Positions 1 through 6,050 of a stretch of 11,912 bases of DNA are shown piece after piece. A model generated the notes under the pieces. That model searched no databases and was not told the DNA's origin. It saw nothing but the letters and a program-made list of their open reading frames with translations. The translations under genes and the position numbers were made by a program. Source of the stretch: Deltaproteobacteria bacterium (lineage in GTDB: Bacteria; Desulfobacterota_B; Binatia; UBA9968); contig JAUXIP010000026.1 of assembly GCA_030620935.1 (NCBI GenBank), forward strand, positions 1 to 11,912, in the 5' to 3' direction. Numbering within the stretch: position 1 is the stretch's first letter; the number at the start of each line of letters is the position of its first letter.

Positions 1-87
1 CCTCAGCCATTCCTCAAGTCGGCCATCCCCGACCTTGCCGCTTTCTTAGCCGACGACGATAAAAAAGAACCGCTGGCAAAGCAATAG
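1..87 (+). CDS. C-terminal fragment of an unidentified protein, cut by the window edge
   Basis: Frame 1 is open from the first base and ends at a TAG at 85-87, giving 28 residues ending DDDKKEPLAKQ. The segment PDLAAFLAD has the alternating hydrophobic pattern of a final amphipathic helix, such as closes many small c-type cytochrome domains, but no haem motif lies inside the window. That identity is a guess. The fragment converges on the minus-strand gene ending at 202, and a long inverted repeat follows the stop directly. Whether it is coding depends on sequence to the left. Confidence 0.45.
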   Translation, partial: PQPFLKSAIPDLAAFLADDDKKEPLAKQ

Positions 88-94
88 GCTCTTC

Positions 95-154
95 GTGTGA
101 GGCAAACCTTCCCTCGCTTATCTAGATCAGCCGTGGCTTTGGCCTGCCTCACAC
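95..154. repeat. 10-bp inverted repeat between converging genes
   Basis: GTGTGAGGCA at 95-104 is perfectly complemented by TGCCTCACAC at 145-154, with 40 bases between. It sits between the stop at 87 and the stop of the minus-strand gene at 202, where a bidirectional terminator would be expected. There is no T run after either arm and the loop is long, so it may be a repeat element rather than a terminator. Confidence 0.5.
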
Positions 155-201
155 TTGGAGCGCTCACGAATCTCCGAAGGGGGCGTCCATCTCTCCCCGT
201 C

Positions 202-903
202 TTAGAAGATGACCAGAAAGAGTAAATAAAGAACGCCCGTAAGAATAAAACCGGCCCAATTCGTTCCGGAAACACTATCGAGCGGCTTTTTTGTAGCACC
301 TTGCGTCCCGATCAGACAGTTCGCCTCCAGCGCAAATATGATTACTCCAGCCACACTCAGCAGTAGCGCAGCAGATCCCGCATCGGCTTGCCCTGCCAAT
401 GAAGGATAATGGCTTGCTGCCCCCATGAAAAATAGCATCGGGATTGAAAAGAGCACGTTGGTTCGCGATGCAAGAGCCGCCCGGCGGGCACAGCCAGCCG
501 CTTCGGGAATTGCCTGTCCTCCTTGCGCTACTTGAGTGGCTGACGCGATAACCACTTGCTGTTTCGGCCAGATGACCAGCCACACGTTAAGAAACATGAG
601 GGTTCCCATTAGACCCCCCACTGTTATGGTCAACCCGTAAGATGAGGCAAAAAAGACAGCTCCAGAGAGCTCGGCCAGCCGGTGCATATAGATAAGAATC
701 CCAGCCAGAAATGTGAACATGGCTCCCCAGCGGAACCACCAGAGGGCGCGCGGCACGAGCTTTTGCACCGCCCCGCTTCTGACCGGAGCTTCCGTCTCGG
801 CAAAAAACGGGGTTTGAACATAGTTAAAATAGTATAAAAGACCGATCCAGGTAATCCCCGCGAGAATATGAACCCAACGCAAGAAAAATAGATATACTTC
901 CAT
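202..903 (-). CDS. PuuD-type (urate hydroxylase N-terminal domain) membrane protein
   Basis: This 233-residue protein matches the membrane domain of the PuuD family (Urate_ox_N type). Visible hallmarks are RWVHILAGITWIG near the N terminus with His12, a second helix with His74, NVWLVIWPKQQ at about 106-116, and SRTNVLFSIPMLFFM at 146-160 followed by SHYP. About six transmembrane segments can be seen (roughly 6-24, 58-74, 92-112, 149-162, 178-195, 215-233). Characterised PuuD proteins carry a C-terminal cytochrome c domain; this one ends after the last helix with no CxxCH. It may therefore be an electron-transfer or haem-binding membrane protein rather than a urate oxidase, and no purine genes are nearby. 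The ATG start is backed by a strong AAGGAGGG at 908-915. Confidence 0.75.
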   Translation of the reverse strand: MEVYLFFLRWVHILAGITWIGLLYYFNYVQTPFFAETEAPVRSGAVQKLVPRALWWFRWGAMFTFLAGILIYMHRLAELSGAVFFASSYGLTITVGGLMGTLMFLNVWLVIWPKQQVVIASATQVAQGGQAIPEAAGCARRAALASRTNVLFSIPMLFFMGAASHYPSLAGQADAGSAALLLSVAGVIIFALEANCLIGTQGATKKPLDSVSGTNWAGFILTGVLYLLFLVIF

Positions 904-974
904 GATTCCCTCCTTCTACCCCTTTAACAAGCCTCATTTCAAAGGGTTGACATGATTTAATCCTCAAGTGGGTT

Positions 975-1004
975 CTTATATTAACGGAAGCTCTCGGTTG
1001 TCAA
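975..1004 (-). promoter_or_regulatory. Candidate sigma70 promoter for the PuuD-type gene
   Basis: Read on the minus strand, TTGACA (999-1004) is followed after 18 bases by TATAAG (975-980). Transcription would start near 968, giving a leader of about 65 bases before the ATG at 903. The -35 box is a perfect consensus match; the -10 box matches five of six positions. Confidence 0.5.
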
Positions 1005-1098
1005 GGAGAAAACAATGCTGTCTCCATCCGATGCAGGCCGCAACTGAGCTTGACCTATACCCGGATCTATGCCATTTTGCCCGTAAATCAAATTCCCC

Positions 1099-1105
1099 AA
1101 GGGAG
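1099..1105 (+). promoter_or_regulatory. Ribosome binding site that supports a TTG start
   Basis: AAGGGAG lies 5 bases before the TTG at 1111. No ATG or GTG in this frame gives a full-length polyprenyl synthase with a comparable ribosome binding site, so the TTG start is preferred. Confidence 0.6.
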
Positions 1106-1110
1106 CTTTT

Positions 1111-2142
1111 TTGATTCAAGAAACCAAGACGAAGAGCCCTTCCTTTCTGGCCGATCTGTTAAAGAACGCCCCCTTGTTCGAGGCGGCTACCGATCCTTTT
1201 GCCAGCGTTGCCGAAGAGTTGGAATTGGTTGAAACAAACCTCAAGCGCTCTGTTCGCTCGGCCGAGCCTGCACTGACGGATATCTCTTCCTATCTCATCC
1301 AAGGAGGGGGAAAGAGAATTCGTCCCATGGTGACTCTCCTCGCCTTCAGGGTATTTGGAGGAGAAAAGCTAGCGGACATCGTCGATATTGCCACTGCAAT
1401 CGAGCTTATCCATGCAGCCACCTTGCTCCACGACGATATTATAGACGGGGCGGACACCCGACGCGGCAAAAAATCGGCCTTCAAGACCTTCGGTCTTAAA
1501 GCAACCCTGGTCACCGGCGATTTCCTTTTCATCAAAGCTTTCGAGTTTGCCGGCAAATTCGACGAAACCGTTGTGCAGTGGACCGCGGACGCCTGTACTC
1601 ATTTGACAGAAGGAGAAATGCTCCAGGGATTTTTCAACCGCAACTCACAAGTTACGCTTAAAGACTATTTGGAAATCGTCAAGCGTAAAACAGGTTCTCT
1701 TTTCGAGACCGGGTCCAAAGTCGGAGCGTACTTGGCCGGAGCCAGCCCCTCGCTGGTTGAAAACATGGGCTATCTAGGTCTCAATCTAGGGATTGCGTTT
1801 CAGATCGTCGATGATGTGCTTGACGTTGTAGGACACAAAGAACTTTTGGGTAAACCCGTGGGAATGGACCTTCGGGATGGCAACCCCTCTCTTCCCATTA
1901 TTCTTGCTCTTGGCGAAAACCAGACAGCCGTCTCAGAGGCCTTCGAATCCCGCCAACCATCGGAAGAAAAGATCCGCAAGGCCCTTGAGGCGATCACGCA
2001 GGGAGAGGCAATCCAGCAAGCCATGGCGCTTTCCAAGACCTATGCCCAAAAAGCTTCCAAGACTGTTAGGAAGCTCCCCCCCTCGCTTTACCGCAACGGG
2101 CTCAAGACTCTGATCCAGCTTATCATTGAAAGGGATTTTTGA
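1111..2142 (+). CDS. ispB: Long-chain polyprenyl diphosphate synthase (IspB/HepT-like)
   Basis: This trans-prenyltransferase condenses isopentenyl diphosphate onto an allylic diphosphate to build the quinone side chain. At 343 residues it has the usual length. Family signatures appear in order: GGGKRIRP at 65-72, first aspartate-rich motif DDIID at 108-112, GD.LF around 136-140, the KTGSLF helix near 193-198, and second aspartate-rich motif DDVLD at 234-238 followed by GKPVGMDLRDGNPSLP. Both metal-binding motifs are intact. Product length (C35 to C50) cannot be read from sequence, so the symbol stands for the family. The start is TTG with a good ribosome binding site. It is followed on the same strand by a UbiE/MenG methyltransferase after 77 bases, consistent with a quinone biosynthesis cluster. 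Confidence 0.93.
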   Translation: MIQETKTKSPSFLADLLKNAPLFEAATDPFASVAEELELVETNLKRSVRSAEPALTDISSYLIQGGGKRIRPMVTLLAFRVFGGEKLADIVDIATAIELIHAATLLHDDIIDGADTRRGKKSAFKTFGLKATLVTGDFLFIKAFEFAGKFDETVVQWTADACTHLTEGEMLQGFFNRNSQVTLKDYLEIVKRKTGSLFETGSKVGAYLAGASPSLVENMGYLGLNLGIAFQIVDDVLDVVGHKELLGKPVGMDLRDGNPSLPIILALGENQTAVSEAFESRQPSEEKIRKALEAITQGEAIQQAMALSKTYAQKASKTVRKLPPSLYRNGLKTLIQLIIERDF

Positions 2143-2149
2143 CCCTATT

Positions 2150-2202
2150 TCGAGCCTTGGCAGGGAAATCAAGCACCATCTTTACCAACTTATAAGGCTC
2201 GA
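2150..2202 (+). repeat. 9-bp inverted repeat upstream of ubiE
   Basis: TCGAGCCTT at 2150-2158 is perfectly complemented by AAGGCTCGA at 2194-2202, with 35 bases between. The structure fills most of the gap between the polyprenyl synthase stop and the ubiE start 17 bases further on. No T run follows, so it is not a standard terminator. It could be an RNA fold that tunes ubiE expression or stabilises a processed transcript. Confidence 0.4.
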
Positions 2203-2219
2203 TCCCCGCGGTTAAAGAT

Positions 2220-2954
2220 ATGCCCCTGCAAGACGAGCGTCAAAAGTTTATTCAAAAACTCTTCGACCGCATCGCAGGACGCTATGATTTACTCAACAGC
2301 GTCATTAGCTTACATCTCGACTCCGTATGGAGGAAGAAGGCCGTCGAGGCTGCCGTCAAAGACAACGACACGCGCATACTGGACCTTGGGACCGGAACGG
2401 GAGACCTTGCCCTCGCCGCCTCCGAAGCGTTAAGAAAGGACGGAAAGGTTGTCGGAATCGACATCTCTTTGGAAATGCTTAGGCTTGCGCAAAGAAAGAA
2501 GGATAAAACTCCGCAGGGCCATAAAGCAGCCTACGTTTTGGGAAGCGCCTTACTGCCGCCATTTAAGAATGACCTCTTCGATGCCGTTATAACCGCGTTT
2601 GTCCTACGCAATGTATCCGATCTGAGTCTCTTTTTTCTTCAGGCCTATCGATTGCTTAGACCGGGAGGAAGACTTGTTTCTTTAGATATGTTCCCGCCGC
2701 GCAGTGCTTTTTTCTCCCTCTTTTACTCCTTGTATTTCTATCGCCTAGTGCCATGGATCGGCGCTGCCCTAGCCCACGATCGCACAGCTTACCAATATCT
2801 CTCAAATTCGGTGAAAACATTCCACCCGCCCGAGACCGTCGCCGAAATCATCCGGCAAAAAGGTTTTGAGAAAGTGAGCATCCAGAGGTTCCTGAGAGGG
2901 GCCGTTTGCCTCCACATAGCAGAGAAACCGGAACGACCCGCGTCGCAAGTTTAA
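2220..2954 (+). CDS. ubiE: UbiE/MenG-type quinone C-methyltransferase
   Basis: This SAM-dependent enzyme methylates demethylmenaquinone and/or the ubiquinone ring precursor. The 244-residue protein starts with the family's FDRIAGRYDLLNSVISLHLD segment (15-34). The SAM-binding motif DLGTGTGD is at 55-62 and VVGIDIS at 77-83. AFVLRNVSD at 126-134 is the family's post-II motif, followed by LLRPGG at 145-150 and the UbiE signature YQYLSNSVKTF at 191-201. All key elements are present and the length is normal. The ribosome binding site before the ATG is weak. Whether the product feeds menaquinone or ubiquinone cannot be told here; no other men or ubi gene is in view. The next gene starts 5 bases after the stop. 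Confidence 0.93.
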   Translation: MPLQDERQKFIQKLFDRIAGRYDLLNSVISLHLDSVWRKKAVEAAVKDNDTRILDLGTGTGDLALAASEALRKDGKVVGIDISLEMLRLAQRKKDKTPQGHKAAYVLGSALLPPFKNDLFDAVITAFVLRNVSDLSLFFLQAYRLLRPGGRLVSLDMFPPRSAFFSLFYSLYFYRLVPWIGAALAHDRTAYQYLSNSVKTFHPPETVAEIIRQKGFEKVSIQRFLRGAVCLHIAEKPERPASQV

Positions 2955-2959
2955 GCTCA

Positions 2960-3793
2960 ATGCGTGCATTTCCAGCTAGTTTCTTGCTTTTACCTTATCA
3001 GATAGCGTTGGGAGGTTTATTCGCCATAGCAGCGACACCCTTTCACCAATTGCAAAGAGGGTTTTATAAATCCACAGCGGGCGTCCTTTTCGTCATGGGC
3101 CTTCTAGGATTTATAGGTAAAGCCGACCTATTTCGCAGATCCTTCTCGGGCGGGATCGACATGGGGACCGGAATCGAGATGGCGTTTTACCTCCTCTTCA
3201 TCGTTCTTTTTGGGCTCTATCTATTTTCTCTCTGGGGGGAACATGCGCGTTTCAGGGCCCGCACCTTCTCGTTGACTCTTTTGGCAGGACTGATGGGGCT
3301 CGTCTTTAGTTCCCACGGTTTTTACAAAGCCCCTCTTTGGTGGTCCGTGGAAACCCTTCTCTATCCTCTGAGCTTTTTCCTGTCCGCGCTTCTTTTAGGA
3401 AGCGTGACGGTTGGCATGCTGATCGGCCATTGGTATCTGATCGATACGGGCCAGAGTATTGATCCTTTTGTCCGTGTTTTTAAATTCTTTGTAACTTCTC
3501 TCATTGTCCAAACTCTTTTCCTATCTTTGCTCCCGATGGCGCTTTATTTCCTGGGAAGCGCAGAGAGCGTGTCGGAACTTCAAGGGCTTTGGAACAACCG
3601 TCCTTGGCTTCTTTCGTCCCGCTTTTTGGCTGCACAAGTCGGCCCTTTGATTCTGTGCTATATGATCTGGCGCACTTTGAAAATACCTCACACGATGGCC
3701 GCAACCGGGCTATTCTACATCGCGCTGTTGGGGGTATTTGTAGGAGAGATTTTAGGAAGGCAAATCCTCGCCTTGACCTCCCTCCCCTTCTAA
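2960..3793 (+). CDS. Polytopic membrane protein with HWYLID motif, function unknown
   Basis: This is a very hydrophobic 277-residue protein with about eight predicted membrane segments (roughly 7-25, 38-54, 72-93, 102-118, 131-156, 172-199, 221-239, 246-268). Residues that look functional are HGFYKAPLWW at 119-128, GHWYLID at 156-162 at the end of the fifth segment, and GEILGR at 262-267 in the last. The GE..GR pattern recalls membrane anchors of the NrfD/DmsC type, which touch quinones, but I do not recognise the whole protein as a member. The ATG at 2960 lies 5 bases after the ubiE stop, which suggests translational coupling; the frame is open further upstream, inside ubiE, but a start there would overlap it. 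Its position suggests a role near the quinone pool, which is inference. Confidence 0.8.
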   Translation: MRAFPASFLLLPYQIALGGLFAIAATPFHQLQRGFYKSTAGVLFVMGLLGFIGKADLFRRSFSGGIDMGTGIEMAFYLLFIVLFGLYLFSLWGEHARFRARTFSLTLLAGLMGLVFSSHGFYKAPLWWSVETLLYPLSFFLSALLLGSVTVGMLIGHWYLIDTGQSIDPFVRVFKFFVTSLIVQTLFLSLLPMALYFLGSAESVSELQGLWNNRPWLLSSRFLAAQVGPLILCYMIWRTLKIPHTMAATGLFYIALLGVFVGEILGRQILALTSLPF

Positions 3794-3797
3794 ATCG

Positions 3798-3814
3798 GAA
3801 TTATCTTATAATTC
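3798..3814. other. Short perfect hairpin at the junction of converging genes
   Basis: GAATTAT at 3798-3804 and ATAATTC at 3808-3814 flank the loop CTT, forming a 7-bp stem between the membrane protein stop at 3793 and the minus-strand stop at 3806-3808. The stem is AT-rich and lacks a T run, so a terminator role is weakly supported. Confidence 0.3.
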
Positions 3815-4099
3815 GGGGGGACGGGAGTAGGTCTTAATCTTTGTCACCCTAAGCCCGTCGGAGGTCCAGCTAAGATCGTATCCGACCTGCTGCCCCTCCT
3901 TGAGCTCCATCGGGTTTTTGATATTGCCTACAAGAATAACGATTTGAAAAGAAAACGGAATCTCCCGACCACTTTCGGTTCGCACAATCCCCATGTTATT
4001 GCTGGGAAAAAGCTTGCTGATGACACCATGGTGGAAAAGATCCTGCTCTTTCGTGTCTTTTGTGTCTTGGGGTTGATCGGGATTTTTCACATTTCGCAA
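3806..4099 (-). CDS. Small cold-shock/OB-fold-like protein
   Basis: The 97-residue product resembles a divergent cold-shock domain. After a charged, unstructured N terminus (to about residue 23) comes GVISKLFPSNNMGIVRTESGREIPFSF, then VGNIKNP, LKEGQQVGYDLSWTSDGLRVTKI. The order of glycines, the short strands and the EGQ.V.YDL..T..GLR ending match the OB-fold pattern, but the aromatic KGYGFI and FVHY nucleic-acid-binding motifs of true CspA proteins are absent. It follows nuoB on the same strand with an 18-base gap and is probably co-transcribed with it. No ribosome binding site is visible before the TTG at 4099; a GTG at 4090 is an equally possible start. Nucleic-acid binding is inferred. Confidence 0.65.
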   Translation of the reverse strand: MRNVKNPDQPQDTKDTKEQDLFHHGVISKLFPSNNMGIVRTESGREIPFSFQIVILVGNIKNPMELKEGQQVGYDLSWTSDGLRVTKIKTYSRPPEL

Positions 4100-4117
4100 A
4101 GAAGGACGCTAACACAT

Positions 4118-4627
4118 TTAGCGCAAAGCTTGATTTTGCCCGGCGATTCGTCCCTGGAGTTCCATCAAACCGTCCAGAACCGCCTCAGGCCTAGGCGGAC
4201 AGCCGGGCACATAGACATCTACCGGGATGATACGGTCGATTCCTTGCACCGTTGCGTAGTTGTCATAAAATCCTCCACTTGCCGCACAAGCCCCAAACGC
4301 CATCACCCATTTCGGTTCCGACATCTGCTCATAAACTCTCTTGAGCACCGGAGATAGCTTGTGATTGACCGTACCTATAACCATGAGGAGATCGGCTTGC
4401 CGCGGACTAAAACGGGGTAAAAGTGCCCCAAAACGATCAATGTCGTAGGGTGACATGGAAAGGGACATATATTCCATGGCGCAACAAGCCGTCGCAAACG
4501 GATACGGAAATATAGAATATTTACGCGCCCAGCCCACAGCTCTATCAATTCGCGTAAGAACGACTGTCTCCGCAAGAAGTTTATCCTCGCCGAATTTGTC
4601 AGCCGTTTTGAGGTTGTTAGCCCGCAT
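4118..4627 (-). CDS. nuoB: NADH-quinone oxidoreductase subunit B (NuoB), isolated from other nuo genes
   Basis: NuoB carries the N2 iron-sulfur cluster, the last one before quinone in complex I. From the ATG at 4627 the protein has 169 residues, a normal length. All four cluster cysteines are present: the tandem pair in FATACCAMEYM (48-49), Cys114 in FGACAASGGFYDNY and Cys143 in VYVPGCPPRPEA. The frame stays open upstream to 4924, but that extension runs through a C run and a palindromic repeat and does not resemble NuoB, so it is excluded. Another ATG at 4690 is possible. No ribosome binding site precedes 4627, while a promoter-like pair ends just before it. Unusually, neither nuoA nor nuoC adjoins it: a divergent response regulator lies on one side and a small OB-fold gene on the other. 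Confidence 0.92.
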   Translation of the reverse strand: MRANNLKTADKFGEDKLLAETVVLTRIDRAVGWARKYSIFPYPFATACCAMEYMSLSMSPYDIDRFGALLPRFSPRQADLLMVIGTVNHKLSPVLKRVYEQMSEPKWVMAFGACAASGGFYDNYATVQGIDRIIPVDVYVPGCPPRPEAVLDGLMELQGRIAGQNQALR

Positions 4628-4635
4628 ATGATTTA

Positions 4636-4663
4636 GATATAAACTACAGGACGGAAAAATCAA
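4636..4663 (-). promoter_or_regulatory. Candidate nuoB promoter implying a leaderless start
   Basis: On the minus strand TTGATT (4658-4663) is followed after 16 bases by TATATC (4636-4641). The expected transcription start is within a few bases of the ATG at 4627. This fits the lack of a ribosome binding site there. Both boxes match only four of six consensus positions. Confidence 0.35.
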
Positions 4664-4748
4664 CTCAAATGATCCAAAATCAACCTTCATCCGAGAAAAC
4701 TTAATAATAAATGTTGGCAAGGCGAGAGCGACAAGACCGAAAGCCGTG

Positions 4749-4773
4749 GGCAATAGGTCTCTTCCTCGAGGCC
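4749..4773. repeat. 25-base sequence shared with 9238-9262
   Basis: The 25 bases starting GGGCAATAGG and ending CTCGAGGC match 9238-9262 at 22 of 25 positions by eye (differences at the 10th, 16th and 20th bases). Both copies lie in stretches without a convincing gene and have the same orientation. Weaker similarity seems to continue to the left. It is followed directly by a run of nine C. Confidence 0.45.
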
Positions 4774-4781
4774 CCCCCCCA
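4773..4781. other. Run of nine C
   Basis: Nine consecutive C residues lie in the non-coding region upstream of nuoB. Such runs are prone to slippage and to sequencing error. No gene frame depends on this one if nuoB starts at 4627. Confidence 0.9.
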
Positions 4782-4831
4782 AAGCCCCTATAGGTGCCTA
4801 ATCCAACCTGCAGGGCCTGTGGTTCGACCGA

Positions 4832-4894
4832 TTCGACAGGCTCACGGCCCTGAGGGTCTCGAAGGGCTTTGCTCACCACGCTGAGCCTGTCGAA
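4832..4894. repeat. Palindromic intergenic repeat (TTCGACAGGCTCA type)
   Basis: TTCGACAGGCTCA at 4832-4844 is perfectly complemented by TGAGCCTGTCGAA at 4882-4894, a 13-bp stem with 37 bases between. An imperfect third half-site, TGAGGGTCTCGAA, lies inside the loop and could pair with the left arm instead. Closely similar TTCGACAGGCTCA palindromes occur as dispersed intergenic repeats in many bacterial genomes. It lies upstream of nuoB and of the divergent response regulator. Confidence 0.8.
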
Positions 4895-5021
4895 GGGCCG
4901 GAACTTCAACGTCCCGGTGCCCACGCCTGGAGGGCTTGGCGCCCGAAGCCTGGCACAGAGAATCTCGGATTGGGATCAACTGTAATCCAGGCCCTTGCCT
5001 ATTCCAACTATTATTTTCTGC

Positions 5022-5050
5022 TTGACAAGTCAGGGGCGCCGTTTTATTCT
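5022..5050 (+). promoter_or_regulatory. Sigma70-type promoter of the response regulator
   Basis: TTGACA at 5022-5027 is followed after exactly 17 bases by TATTCT at 5045-5050. Transcription would start near 5057, giving a leader of about 83 bases. The leader holds a perfect 12-base palindrome, TTTGCCGGCAAA, at 5112-5123, just before the ribosome binding site. Confidence 0.65.
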
Positions 5051-5139
5051 CAGAAAAGGTTTTTTGTTTTTCTTCTAGCCTCTGGTCTTATTAATGAATT
5101 GACCTTTCTTCTTTGCCGGCAAAAGCGGGAGAATCGATT

Positions 5140-5514
5140 ATGGCGGGAAAAAAGATTCTTGTGGTTGAGGATAACGAGGACACGCGTGAAATACTTCTTT
5201 ATAGGCTTAAGAACATGGGAGATTTTGAAGTCTTACTCGCTTCTAACGGCAAGGAGGCGCTGGAGGTAGCGACAAAGTCAAGGCCGGATCTCATCATCAT
5301 GGATCTAAAGATGCCGGTCATGAACGGATGGGAAGCGACCGAGTCTCTAAGACAAACCGAATGGGCCAAGGACCTGCCTATTATCGCTCTAACGGCACAA
5401 GCAATGGAAGGAGATGAAGAGAAGGCGCTGAAAGCCGGCTGTACCGACTACATCCCTAAACCCATCATGGATTACTCGGTCTTGAAGCAGAAGATTGAAA
5501 AGCATTTAAAATGA
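5140..5514 (+). CDS. Single-domain CheY-like response regulator
   Basis: The 124-residue protein is a stand-alone receiver domain with no output domain. It has the acidic pair at 10-11 (VVEDNED), the phosphoacceptor Asp55 in LIIMDLKMPVMNG, Thr85 in IIALTAQA and the conserved Lys107 in YIPKPI. The start is the ATG at 5140, with CGGGAGA 8 bases upstream; a TTG at 5113 would add nine residues but has no good ribosome binding site. Its own promoter lies at 5022-5050. No histidine kinase gene is adjacent, so its partner is unknown. Receivers of this DivK/Cph2-like style often act in phosphorelays or by protein contact. Confidence 0.93.
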   Translation: MAGKKILVVEDNEDTREILLYRLKNMGDFEVLLASNGKEALEVATKSRPDLIIMDLKMPVMNGWEATESLRQTEWAKDLPIIALTAQAMEGDEEKALKAGCTDYIPKPIMDYSVLKQKIEKHLK

Positions 5515-5518
5515 CGGC

Positions 5519-5548
5519 GAGGACGGAAAAAATCCCAGTTCCTTCCTC
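5519..5548. terminator. Hairpin between converging genes, possible terminator
   Basis: GAGGACGGAA at 5519-5528 and TTCCTTCCTC at 5539-5548 pair with a single mismatch around a 10-base loop. It lies between the response regulator stop (5514) and the csp stop (5573) on opposite strands. No clean T run follows on either side, so termination is only suggested by position. Confidence 0.35.
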
Positions 5549-5572
5549 GAGTTTGGTTCTAAAAATATCGAT

Positions 5573-5773
5573 TTATACCTTGGTTACGTCGACCGCTTGA
5601 GGCCCTTTTTCTCCTTGCGTAATTTCAAATTGAACGGCATCGCCTTCGTTAAGGGTCTTGAATCCATCGCCTTGAATAGCCGTATAATGAACAAAAATGT
5701 CTCCTCCCCCTTCCTTCTCGATAAATCCGTAACCTTTGGAATTGCTGAACCACTTAACCTTCCCCGTTGTCAT
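5573..5773 (-). CDS. Cold-shock protein of the CspA family
   Basis: This 66-residue protein is a complete CspA-type cold-shock domain: [17 protein letters not shown] (RNP1, KGYGFIE) near the N terminus, then DIFVHYTAI (RNP2), [11 protein letters not shown] and the ending [10 protein letters not shown]. It binds single-stranded RNA and DNA and acts as an RNA chaperone. The ATG has a near-perfect ribosome binding site, AAGGAGGT at 5782-5789, 8 bases upstream. A 154-bp palindromic element begins about 30 bases before the start and would lie in the leader if the promoter at 6051-6078 is used. Which csp paralogue this is cannot be told. Confidence 0.97.
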   Translation of the reverse strand: MTTGKVKWFSNSKGYGFIEKEGGGDIFVHYTAIQGDGFKTLNEGDAVQFEITQGEKGPQAVDVTKV

Positions 5774-5802
5774 TGCTACTTACCTCCTTACTCAAGTTCT
5801 TA

Positions 5803-5956
5803 CAGGCCGTTGAAAAAGGCCCATCTGCTTCGTTGCGCTCGACCGCCTCGCTCCGACGTACTGGTTAAGTACGCCTGTCCTCGTCGGTTTCTCGCGCGCC
5901 TCGCATCTGGAACCTTTTTGACCGGCCTGAATTCAGGCTTTTTTCAACACCCTGCT
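5803..5956. repeat. 154-bp element with inverted ends upstream of csp
   Basis: The left end, CAGGCCGTTGAAAAAGGCC (5803-5821), matches the complement of the right end (5938-5956) at 16 of 19 positions. A second right-hand arm, CCTTTTTGACCGGCC at 5913-5927, can also pair with the left arm (13 of 15). A small inner hairpin, CGTACT-GGTTA-AGTACG, is at 5857-5873, and ATCTG occurs near both ends. This looks like a MITE or REP-type non-coding repeat. No transposase is encoded, and I see no clear target duplication. Confidence 0.75.
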
Positions 5957-6050
5957 TACATTTGAAATTCACATATTCTAGTCAACGATCAACGGGGCTC
6001 CAATCCCCCAACCAGAAAGATGACCGTTTCCTTACTCCCTGGGCGGCAAC

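Noticed and set aside
947..982. Plus-strand TTGACA with TTATAT downstream as a promoter for the polyprenyl synthase
   Set aside because: The spacing of 23-24 bases is too long for a sigma70 promoter.
1050..1232. Plus-strand frame of 60 codons overlapping the polyprenyl synthase start
   Set aside because: It overlaps the synthase in another frame, has no family features and has a poor start context.
3944..4357. Plus-strand frame of 137 codons
   Set aside because: It is antisense to nuoB and the OB-fold gene, both of which have recognisable protein sequence.
4628..4924. In-frame extension of nuoB by 99 codons upstream
   Set aside because: It runs through the C run and the TTCGACAGGCTCA palindrome, has no resemblance to NuoB N termini, and makes the protein far longer than the family norm.
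5597..5965. Plus-strand frame of 122 codons across csp and the palindromic element
   Set aside because: It is antisense to a clear CspA gene and continues into a non-coding repeat.
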